NCBI GenBank assembly: GCA_945905925.1
Contig: CAMDQN010000049.1
Coordinates: forward strand, 1-45,342
Reading direction: 5' to 3'
From: Singulisphaera sp. GP187
GTDB taxonomy: Bacteria > Planctomycetota > Planctomycetia > Gemmatales > Gemmataceae
DNA length: 45,342 nt
Below, piece after piece: positions 39,101 through 45,342 of the stretch. The notes under the pieces are model-generated. The model saw nothing but the letters and a program-made list of their open reading frames with translations. It searched no databases and was not told the DNA's origin. The stretch's first letter is position 1. Each line of letters starts with the position of its first letter. A program made the translations under genes and the position numbers.

Positions 39101-41155
39101 CTCACTGCGGAGTTGCTCCGGGATGATCGGCTGGCCGGTGCTCGGGTCGAACGTGCGGGCAGTCGGAGCGATCTGCCGGTAGCCGTGCGCCCACAACAGG
39201 CTGCGGGACATGGTGTCCACGGCGACGACCACGCCGGAGTTCGTCGGGCAAATCAGGATGCCGTCGCTCGCGGCGAGAGTGCAACCCTGGAAGCGACGCA
39301 CTGAGTCGGTCGGGAGCGTGCTGTTGGGCTTGCCGAGCTTCTGGCTCCACACGAGGGTGGGCTTCGGAGTCGGGTCCGGTCCGGCGGCCTTCACGATGTT
39401 CTTCGGGTCGAGGCACAGCAAGCGGACCACGCCAGCCTGTTCGATGAGTACATAGAGTTTGCCGTTGATCGGGAGCGGCGCGCTGAGGAAGACCGCGTCG
39501 AGGCACAACCGGAAGGCGTCGGTCGTCTTGTCGGCTTCCTCTTCGTTGAGGCGTGCGGGCAGCGGGATCGGGGCCGCGGCTTTGGCGTCGCGGTCCGGTT
39601 CGGTGACCTTCACGCGACCGAGTTCCCACTTCAGGACGCCGCTCTTGAGATCCACCGCGGCCAACCGACCGGCGCGGACCATGTCCGCGAGGTCCCCGCT
39701 GTGGCGGAACTGCGGACCCTGGTTGATGCCGAAGTTCGGGTCGTTGAAGACCGGCGGCGGGGTGATCGCAAGATCATCAACGAAGTAGACGTTCTGCCCG
39801 TCGTGGGACAGCGAGCCGATGAGCGGGTTCTCGTACAGGATGCTGTGAACGTTGACCTGGCGCTGGTTGTAGGTGTTCCACCAACTTTTCGCGTCGCGGC
39901 TCATGTCCACGTCGTTGGTTTCGTCGCTCTTCACCAATTGGTAAAGACCAGCGGTGGTCTTCGATCGCCACACGATGTCGCCGGCGCGGATGGGCTTTCC
40001 GCTCGCCGAGAGGCGATCCTTGGTGCAGACGCCGTAAACGCCGTCGTAACTGCGGAACATGATCATGTCGGACGTGGTAACCGGGAACGTACCAGGCAGC
40101 GGGATGCTCTTCGGGGCGCGGCTGTCGCGTGCGAAGAGTTTTTCGAGTTCGCCCTTGATCCAGATGTTAGCTTCGTCGTCGCCGCTGTAGAACATTGGGA
40201 AACTGAACGTCTTGTCGAGGAACGGCGGACCGCCGTCCACGACCGCGTTACGGGACGGGCTGCCACCGCGTGTGGCCCATTCTCCGACGAGCACGTTGGC
40301 CCGCATCAGTTCGACTGGCCGAACCAGTTCCGCCCGGAGCATCTCGGGCGTGTACTTCTTGCGACCGATGACGATGCCGTCCTTCTCCTTGGCCACCTTG
40401 AACAACTTCTCTTCGACGGCCTTGGACAGATCTGCATGGCGCGTGTCGCCACTTCGCTTCAGCGCGAGCGCCGCCTTGAAAAGCGTGAGTGGCGTGAGTA
40501 CCCCGTCCACGTCCTTACGCGGCAGTACGCGTTCGAATGCGTACGCGGCTTCGAGGTAGTTACCGCGCTCGAGGTAGAGTGTCCCGAGAAGGATGGCGGC
40601 TTCGGCTCCGGCCTTCGTGTGGAAGTACCGCTGCGACACGTCGGCGAGGATTGAGATGTCGTAGTTCGCCTTGATCGCGTCGTCGAGCAGCGCGGACGCA
40701 GTGGCGCCGTAGGCCTGTTGGTAGAATTGGAGACCCTCGGGCCGGAACTCCGCTATGATGCGGTTCGCCTCGGTCTTCACGCTGATGCGGTTGATGCGGG
40801 TCTCTTCCCCGACCTTGTACTTCACGTCGAAGAACGTGTCGCTCCGCGCATCGAGAATGTTCTGGAGCAATGGACAGATGGTGTTGTATGGCGGCTCCTT
40901 GTACTCCAGGTAGTCGCGCGCGGCCTTCAGTTGCTGCTTGGAGCTACGATCGTAGGGCGGGGAGAACGGGAGGTTCTCGTCAAGCGACGAGACTTCATCC
41001 TTCTTATCCTTGTCCTTGACGCCCTTCTTGCCGGGCTGGAGCGCCCCGCCGATGGCGGGTTGACCGTTTACCGCGTGGCCGCCCCACGTGACCAGCCACG
41101 TGAAGAGCGCGACGAGTAATCCGCACGGCAGCAGCCGCATATTGTAGCCACGCAT
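36140..41155 (-). CDS. Giant exported PQQ-type beta-propeller protein with TPR region
   Basis: The product is about 1671 aa from ATG 41155; ATGs at 41167 and 41209 are alternatives that lengthen the N-terminus. MRLLPCGLLVALFTWLVTWG and following residues form a signal or anchor. Residues about 170-260 (AAILLGTLYLERGNYLEAAY) and 860-1150 contain TPR-like helices. Two blocks resemble PQQ-like/quinoprotein beta-propellers, about 330-850 and 1160-1640, with blades such as DLKSGVLKWELG, RTGKILWWVPQDP and DLATGKDVWKKEYD. No quinone-binding or calcium residues could be assigned, so it is probably a binding scaffold like BamB rather than a dehydrogenase. It is the first gene of the long minus-strand array. 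Confidence 0.78.
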   Translation of the reverse strand: MRGYNMRLLPCGLLVALFTWLVTWGGHAVNGQPAIGGALQPGKKGVKDKDKKDEVSSLDENLPFSPPYDRSSKQQLKAARDYLEYKEPPYNTICPLLQNILDARSDTFFDVKYKVGEETRINRISVKTEANRIIAEFRPEGLQFYQQAYGATASALLDDAIKANYDISILADVSQRYFHTKAGAEAAILLGTLYLERGNYLEAAYAFERVLPRKDVDGVLTPLTLFKAALALKRSGDTRHADLSKAVEEKLFKVAKEKDGIVIGRKKYTPEMLRAELVRPVELMRANVLVGEWATRGGSPSRNAVVDGGPPFLDKTFSFPMFYSGDDEANIWIKGELEKLFARDSRAPKSIPLPGTFPVTTSDMIMFRSYDGVYGVCTKDRLSASGKPIRAGDIVWRSKTTAGLYQLVKSDETNDVDMSRDAKSWWNTYNQRQVNVHSILYENPLIGSLSHDGQNVYFVDDLAITPPPVFNDPNFGINQGPQFRHSGDLADMVRAGRLAAVDLKSGVLKWELGRVKVTEPDRDAKAAAPIPLPARLNEEEADKTTDAFRLCLDAVFLSAPLPINGKLYVLIEQAGVVRLLCLDPKNIVKAAGPDPTPKPTLVWSQKLGKPNSTLPTDSVRRFQGCTLAASDGILICPTNSGVVVAVDTMSRSLLWAHGYRQIAPTARTFDPSTGQPIIPEQLRSERWRSSGPIISGGRVILTAYDSRKLECLDMRTGKILWWVPQDPNDLYVGGVVNDRVVVVGKNQVRAYHLTGEDKETQKPKLAWQSDNIPTPTGHGAIGRNSFYVPVRQDTAGKDTTPAGEIWAINLDDGKIISKTGARKRNDTAELAKYGIGNLVFQDGMVFTQSPWEIAAYPQLELKIAEMNKLLKLNPNDPLGLLARGELNLDDGKLKEAVADFKSAEKNNLPPEKQPLLREKLYIAYTELLRADFNAAEGFLKEYEALCELPEVKQETPEDKIRREDETKRRKRLHYYLLARGRETQGRLSEAFDHYLALANLGEGKQLLEMPDEPNVKMRPDVWARGRIESMIRRAATPEAKKTLETRVIKEWDAVKDGNNLQRLREFVAVFGPFFATGTEAQFKLADVLLSTNNDADTREAQSHLSQLRVTSDDPAVRARATESLAQLMIKSRMMEDAVGLYVQLGKEYPNVVIRDGKTGADFLTNLLTDKRLLPFLEPSRYPLPTRVKAAQREPMPNVNFGAQFEIESPSDLFPAFRQYRFALDQNISGNGQWAIRGFDRSTGNERVRFPNMQNPNMYSRNGMPIPWSKFVQGHGHLMLVQLGMTVYCFDLAEKKEVWNKNLLIDNQLQPGMSYQVEILPDGECELWLSNGVKMPMGRSAILQSNYACLLTTDGLECVDPLTRRVQWTRKGVPERTHIHGDGRYIVLIETDPNTRKPVSTKLLRAVDGMQVENSPDSGRILSDATSFRISGRTALLTSGTGEQPRVLRLYDLATGKDVWKKEYDAKAIPITSPLTSEWAGFIKADGTAEVVSVRTGETVTTLKIDEKNIKTHVAPCVGAQIFADADRFYLVLDRDPNLNNRVLNVGGQYMVRSQKVNGPLYAFDRGSGKRLWFFEGLFENQQLVLEHFMELPVLIASSAPIMNANGSGYNHSVVVIEKERGRLILEKSVVYNGNMFMNLVIDAKNGTISMNRYDTRILITPDEPKKPEAPK

Positions 41156-41218
41156 GGCGGTTCCCATTTCTGTCCGCGACCCGGTGTACTGCGAAGATAA
41201 AAGCAGCACAGCTTGCCG

Positions 41219-41247
41219 ATTTTGTCACTTCCCGGACCGCTTCACAA
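41219..41247 (-). promoter_or_regulatory. Candidate promoter of the minus-strand array
   Basis: On the minus strand TTGTGA (41247-41242) and CAAAAT (41224-41219) are separated by exactly 17 bases, four of six matches each. It lies 60 to 65 bases upstream of the first start codon of the array. Consensus matching is the only evidence. Confidence 0.3.
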
Positions 41248-41345
41248 GGAGAAATCTACTCACGACCATCCAGCCGGGAAGTGGCAGCCCGCACAACCCG
41301 TTACAAGCAGAGAGAGTTGATATTGTACGACGAACGCGAATGAAG

Positions 41346-41440
41346 AACCTAACCCTCAGCCCCCTCCCTGAAGCGAAGGGGAAGCCGGAAAGTGGTTTTG
41401 CTCCCCTTCCCTGAAGGGAAGGGGGCTGGGGGGTTAGGTT
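41346..41440. repeat. Inverted repeat of CCTAACCC...CCCCCTCCCT type
   Basis: The left arm begins AACCTAACCCTCAGCCCCCT and the right arm ends GGGGGTTAGGTT. They pair over roughly 40 bases with a few mismatches and gaps around a short centre. The element lies between the divergent array promoter and the radical SAM gene and ends nine bases before its start. It contains no gene and looks like a dispersed palindromic repeat. Confidence 0.65.
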
Positions 41441-41448
41441 TCTTTAGA

Positions 41449-42558
41449 ATGTATAGCATGAACGAATCGATCCCGTCGCTGACGAGGGGCGACGCGCGCC
41501 AGGTCAAGAACCGCACCCGCACGTTCCGCCCGAATTACCTGTCATTCGCAGGGACGTACCAGTGTAATCTCGCGTGCGCGCACTGTTGCGTGCCCATCGA
41601 GTGGGCCGACCGCCTCGACATTCCAACCGCGCTCAATTTTCTGGAACAGGCACACCAAGCCGGGATCGAGACACTCGGCTTCACCGGCGGCGAACCATTC
41701 CTGTTCCCGGAGTTCCTCAACGCGCTCACAAATCGCGGCGCGGCGCTCGGCTTCCGCTTCGACAAACTGATGACCAACGGCGTGTGGCACCGCGACGCAG
41801 CACACGCGGAAGAAGTTCTCGCCGCACTCCGTAACGCCGGCTTCAGCGGCAAGATCGGGTTGAGTGTGGACAAGTTCCACGGGATGGACATCGCGAAACT
41901 CGCTGAGTTCTGCCACGTCACGCGAACGGTCTTCGCACGCGACACGATTCTCTCTCTGAGTTACGCGAGCCGTTCCCCCAACAAGGGATTGGAGCCGATA
42001 CGGCGGCTCGCGGATGCACTCGGTGGTGTCGTCGAGTGGTCGAAGATGCTCGGGCGATATCTGCTCGTGAGTGACGACCTCACGATGACGGCGTGCTGGA
42101 ACCACCTCGCGACCGTTGAACGTGCGGAAGACCTACCCGGCGACCCGTGGGATGGGACGTGGTTTCAAGAGGACTATTGTGAAGGTCCGGGACAGGCGTT
42201 GATCGTGAACCCGAAGGGCGAGGTAAAGCCGTGCTGTGGTTTCGCGTCGGACCTCGACCAACTCACCATCGGGAACATTCACACCGACAGCGTGGAACAA
42301 ATCATCGCGTTCGCGCGGAACCACCCAATCGTGGGTACGATCTTCCGTGACGGGCTGAGTGCACTCCGGGACGAAATCCTCGCGCGTGACCCCTCCGCCC
42401 TTCCCGGGGCGACGAGCAACCACTGTTTCTTCTGCTGGTACGCGCTGACGCGCGGTCTCGCGGCCGGTGCGAACGGCGGTGGTGGGAAGGTCGGCGCGTG
42501 GACCGCGACGCAACCGAACTTCACCGGCGAGTTGCTTCAACTCGGTCGCAAGCAGTAA
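41449..42558 (+). CDS. Radical SAM protein with cysteine-rich C-terminal region
   Basis: The product is 369 aa from ATG 41449; ATG 41458 is equally possible and no ribosome site is seen. The radical SAM cluster motif is C39-x3-C43-x2-C46 (YQCNLACAHC), followed by GFTGGEPF as the AdoMet-binding motif. The C-terminal half has further cysteines in YCEGPGQALIVNPKGEV, then PCCGF, and in NHCFFCWY near residue 325, suggesting a SPASM-like auxiliary Fe-S cluster. SPASM proteins often modify peptides or activate sulfatases. No precursor peptide or substrate gene was found next to it, so the reaction is unknown. The gene begins right after a large palindromic repeat, which may influence its translation. 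Confidence 0.82.
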   Translation: MYSMNESIPSLTRGDARQVKNRTRTFRPNYLSFAGTYQCNLACAHCCVPIEWADRLDIPTALNFLEQAHQAGIETLGFTGGEPFLFPEFLNALTNRGAALGFRFDKLMTNGVWHRDAAHAEEVLAALRNAGFSGKIGLSVDKFHGMDIAKLAEFCHVTRTVFARDTILSLSYASRSPNKGLEPIRRLADALGGVVEWSKMLGRYLLVSDDLTMTACWNHLATVERAEDLPGDPWDGTWFQEDYCEGPGQALIVNPKGEVKPCCGFASDLDQLTIGNIHTDSVEQIIAFARNHPIVGTIFRDGLSALRDEILARDPSALPGATSNHCFFCWYALTRGLAAGANGGGGKVGAWTATQPNFTGELLQLGRKQ

Positions 42559-42672
42559 CCGCACTGGTCCGTGGCTCGTTGGCCCCCTCTGGTGATCGCA
42601 AACTGCGATTCCCTGTTGTGCCGACACTCCCGATGTCGGTGTGTGGAGTGAGTCACGACGGGGAGAGTCGCC
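42559..42672. other. Spacer with small hairpin and ribosome site
   Basis: A short stem CCGACA...TGTCGG at about 42622-42640 and the sequence GGGGAGAG just before the ATG at 42673 are the notable parts. No promoter was assigned. The small stem is too weak to call a terminator. Confidence 0.35.
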
Positions 42673-43149
42673 ATGAAACTGCTCGAACAACTGCTGTTCT
42701 GGGTCCACGGCCTGTCGGGCGCGGCGTGGTTCGGTGCGATCTTCTACCGCACGCTGGTCGTTGACTCGAAAGCGTTCACGTTCTTCGAGAAACGTGCCGA
42801 CTACGAACACTTCTCCACGCACCTCGCGCACAACATGCGGTACTTCGTGACTGCGGGGTTGCTCGTCTGCGGGCTATCGGGCTTCGCGCTGCTCGGTCTG
42901 CGGTGGGACGGCTCGAACGGGGTGTGGCTCGCGCTGATGACCGCGAAGGCGAGTGTGTGGCTCGCGGCATGTGGACTGTTCACCTATGTGTCATGGGTCC
43001 ACTGGCCGTGGCGTTGTCTTGCGACACCGGAAGAGTCCGCGAAGTACCGGAAGCAAGGGCAACTGCTCGCAATCGGGATGGTGGTGCTGGCCGGCACCGG
43101 GTTCGCGCTCGGTCAGGCGTGCCGCGCGATCCCGTGGTTGAGCGCCTGA
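42673..43149 (+). CDS. Four-helix integral membrane protein, CopD-like
   Basis: The product is 158 aa with about four hydrophobic helices: EQLLFWVHGLSGAAWFGAIF, YFVTAGLLVCGLSGFALL, LALMTAKASVWLAACGLF and GQLLAIGMVVLAGTGFAL. Histidines lie in or near helices (WVHG, HFSTHLAHN, SWVHW). The size and pattern resemble CopD/DUF2269-like small membrane proteins, which bind haem or copper. This is a moderate fit only. GGGGAGAG precedes the ATG. It stands before a copper-dependent fusion protein, which makes a metal or electron-transfer role plausible. Confidence 0.6.
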   Translation: MKLLEQLLFWVHGLSGAAWFGAIFYRTLVVDSKAFTFFEKRADYEHFSTHLAHNMRYFVTAGLLVCGLSGFALLGLRWDGSNGVWLALMTAKASVWLAACGLFTYVSWVHWPWRCLATPEESAKYRKQGQLLAIGMVVLAGTGFALGQACRAIPWLSA

Positions 43150-43250
43150 GAGTTCCGTGAACGCGAAACCCAACCTCCCGTAACCGCGTATGCTAACTAC
43201 GTGCGGCAGCGTCGCCTCTCAATTTGTCGCAGTCTCATGGAGGTTCGCGG

Positions 43251-45182
43251 ATGTTTCAGATGGCTCACATCGGATTGGTTGGCGCGGTTCTCACTGGCGT
43301 GGTGGTACTTATCGGGTTCAACGGCGCCGTGCCGAGTTCCGCCGCGGACCCGCAAGTCAGCACGGATCGACTCAACAAGACCATTGAGAACTTCAAACTC
43401 CCCGCGAGTGGGGAGAAGACACCTGGCCTCCGCGACTTCGCGGGCGAAAAGGGAACCGTTGTCGTGTTCCTGTCGTTCGACTGTCCGGTGTCGAACAGTT
43501 ACGCGGCCACACTCACGGAACTGCACAAGACCTACACCGCGAAGGGATTTGGGTTCCTCGCGTTCGTGCCGACCAACGACACCCCGGAGAAAATCACGCT
43601 GAAGGCGAAGGAGTTCAAACTCCCCTTCCCCGTCATCTCCGACAGCAACCACGTCGCGGCAGACGCGTTCAAGGCGATCGTCACGCCGGAAGCGTTCGTC
43701 CTAGATCACAATCACGTTCTGCGGTATCGCGGGCGCATCGACAACCACTACTACGGCCGGATGAAGAAGAACCCGCAGGTCACCGAACGCGACCTGAAGG
43801 ACGCGATCGAAGCGCTCACCAGCGGTAAGGACGTGCCCACGCCCGCGACGCGCGCGATCGGCTGCCACATCGACCCGAAGGACCGGAAGATCACTTCGGA
43901 AAACGTGACCTATCACCGCGACGTAGTCCCGATTCTTCAGAAGCACTGCCAGAGTTGCCACCGGCCAGGCGACGTCGGGCCGTTCGCGCTTCAGACATAC
44001 AAGCAAGCGGTCGCGTGGTCCGCGGACATCGTGCATTACACGCAGTCGAAGGACATGCCGCCGTGGAAGCCGGTGGCGGGCGTCGAATTCGCGAACGCCC
44101 GCGGCTTGACGGCGCGCGAACTCGATACACTCCGGGTTTGGGAGAAAGCCGGTTGCCCCGAAGGCGATGCGAAGGACGCACCCGCGCCCGAGAAGTTCCC
44201 AACCGGCTGGCACCTCGGCGAACCTGACCTCGTCGTTGAGATGACTGAAGATTTCCAAATCGGCGCCACTGGCAAAGACACCTATCGTTGTTTCGTGCTG
44301 CCGACCGGGTTGAAGGAAGACAAGTACGTCGTCGCCTACGAAGTGAAGCCGGGTAACGCTACCGTCGTTCACCACACGCTCAACTACTTCGACACGACCG
44401 GCAAGGCGCGCAAACTCGAAGCCGCCGAAAAAAATCGCAAGAAGGAAAAGGACGAACCCGATCACGGGCCGGGTTACGCGGTAGCGATGGGCATCGGGTT
44501 CTCCCCCAACCCCGTCGACGCACCGCGACCCGGAGTGCCGCCCATCGGCTTCGTCGGCGGCTGGGCGCCAGGGCAACTCGGCACCAGGTTCCCTGCGAAT
44601 TCCGGCATTCTTCTTCCGAAGGAAGCCGAGATCGTGCTGCAGGTCCACTACCACCGCACCGGCAAGCCAGAAAAGGACCGCACGAAGATCGGGCTGCACT
44701 TCGCGAAGAAACCGGTCGAGAAGCCGTGGACCACGCTCGCGGTCGGCGGGATGTCGCCGCTGTCATTCATCCCCGCGGACAAGGCGAAGCACGTCGAGAA
44801 GGGTTCGGCGTGGACGACCGCGGACGCGAACATTCACAGCGTGATGCCGCACATGCACCTGCTCGGCAAGAGCGTGAAGATCACTATGACCCCGCCCGGC
44901 GGCGACTCGGTGGTGCTGGTGGACATCCGGGACTGGGATTACAACTGGCAGGAGTCGTACTGGTTCGCGAAGCCGCTGTTCGCGAAGGCCGGGACGCGGT
45001 TCGACGTGGAAGCGATCTTCGATAACAGTGCGAAAAACCCGAACAACCCCTCGAACCCGCCGAAGCTCGTGCGGTTCGGTGAGGACACGACCAACGAGAT
45101 GTTGTTCGGGTTCCTCGGCGCGACGCCCGCCGGCACCGAGCGCGTGCGGATAGTACAGACGGACCCCAAACAGGGCAAGTAA
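43251..45182 (+). CDS. Secreted redoxin-cytochrome c-copper monooxygenase fusion
   Basis: The product is 643 aa from ATG 43251, set by GGAGG seven bases upstream. A signal or anchor (MFQMAHIGLVGAVLTGVVVL) leads to a thioredoxin-like domain (about 38-190) with SFDCPVSNS, a single Cys in place of CxxC. A haem-c motif CQSCH is at 233-237. The C-terminal half fits copper type II ascorbate-dependent monooxygenases of the PHM/DBH fold. Expected CuH ligands are H374, H375 (VVHHTLNY) and H466 (QVHYH), and CuM ligands are H534, H536 (PHMHLLGK) and M617 (NEMLFG), all present. It should act outside the inner membrane and may hydroxylate a C-H bond using electrons delivered by its own domains. The substrate is unknown. 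The resolving cysteine is missing, so the redoxin is probably not a classic disulfide reductase. Confidence 0.85.
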   Translation: MFQMAHIGLVGAVLTGVVVLIGFNGAVPSSAADPQVSTDRLNKTIENFKLPASGEKTPGLRDFAGEKGTVVVFLSFDCPVSNSYAATLTELHKTYTAKGFGFLAFVPTNDTPEKITLKAKEFKLPFPVISDSNHVAADAFKAIVTPEAFVLDHNHVLRYRGRIDNHYYGRMKKNPQVTERDLKDAIEALTSGKDVPTPATRAIGCHIDPKDRKITSENVTYHRDVVPILQKHCQSCHRPGDVGPFALQTYKQAVAWSADIVHYTQSKDMPPWKPVAGVEFANARGLTARELDTLRVWEKAGCPEGDAKDAPAPEKFPTGWHLGEPDLVVEMTEDFQIGATGKDTYRCFVLPTGLKEDKYVVAYEVKPGNATVVHHTLNYFDTTGKARKLEAAEKNRKKEKDEPDHGPGYAVAMGIGFSPNPVDAPRPGVPPIGFVGGWAPGQLGTRFPANSGILLPKEAEIVLQVHYHRTGKPEKDRTKIGLHFAKKPVEKPWTTLAVGGMSPLSFIPADKAKHVEKGSAWTTADANIHSVMPHMHLLGKSVKITMTPPGGDSVVLVDIRDWDYNWQESYWFAKPLFAKAGTRFDVEAIFDNSAKNPNNPSNPPKLVRFGEDTTNEMLFGFLGATPAGTERVRIVQTDPKQGK

Positions 45183-45342
45183 GTTCCTCGTTTAGTGAGG
45201 TTCTTGCGCGTTCCGGGCGTGGCTGGAATCGTAGGTGTTGGTGCGGATCGCAAAATCGTGTTACCCCCGTCTTCTTGGCGTTCAAGCGGTTTATCTCGTC
45301 TCGTCGATGATATTTCGTGATTTCTACCCCAGTCCCTCGGTT
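45183..45342. other. Right-edge sequence without a gene
   Basis: The last 160 bases carry no recognisable gene start or terminator. Confidence 0.4.

Noticed and set aside
1-45342. Search for tRNA, rRNA, CRISPR arrays or replication origins
   Set aside because: No cloverleaf with a CCA-type end, no rRNA-like segment, no regular repeat-spacer array and no DnaA-box cluster was noticed on reading, though this was not a computed search.

Overview
The window looks like a chromosomal segment of a planctomycete, most probably a Gemmata-like member of the Gemmataceae. The grounds are the high GC content with strong GC3 preference, very long Sec-exported proteins, a MoxR/DUF58/BatA/von Willebrand A operon of the planctomycete kind with huge accessory proteins, a redoxin-cytochrome c-copper monooxygenase fusion, an NPCBM-like protein, and intergenic palindromic repeats. 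This placement is inferred from gene content; no rRNA or tRNA gene was seen that could confirm it.

Layout. At 1-66 the window cuts through the start of a minus-strand gene resembling an IS630-type transposase. Positions 331-4304 hold scattered genes: a Rad52/DdrA-like annealing protein, a small secreted protein, an MFS transporter, and a metallophosphoesterase that converges on the transporter. Positions 4729-10059 form a three-gene plus-strand unit. Its first gene fuses an unknown N-terminal region, a DUF2461-like domain and an McrB-type AAA+ motor. The second encodes a membrane-anchored protein with a pseudopilin-like tail. The third is an McrC-type nuclease that overlaps the second gene by four bases. 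This is a non-standard McrBC-like candidate defence system. An HNH endonuclease with its own putative promoter follows at 10320-10955.

From 41155 down to 11063, about 30 kb of minus strand carries thirteen same-strand genes that read like one cell-envelope programme. In transcription order they are: a giant PQQ-type beta-propeller/TPR protein, a terpene-cyclase-fold protein, a MoxR ATPase, a DUF58 protein, a BatA-type protein, a giant vWA membrane protein, a large DUF4175-like membrane protein, a Gly/Pro/Lys-rich coiled-coil protein, a small exported protein, an NPCBM-like protein, and three trypsin/PDZ (HtrA-like) proteins. Only one of these last three keeps an intact catalytic triad. Several spacers in this array contain strong hairpins or palindromic repeat elements of different sequence families, which could fine-tune expression within the array. 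A hairpin at 10994-11021 separates its end from the convergent HNH gene.

On the right, 41449-45182 carries plus-strand genes: a radical SAM protein with a cysteine-rich C-terminus, a four-helix membrane protein, and a secreted fusion of a thioredoxin-like domain, a haem-c motif and a copper type II monooxygenase domain that keeps all six expected copper ligands. No CRISPR array, tRNA, rRNA or complete insertion sequence was recognised.
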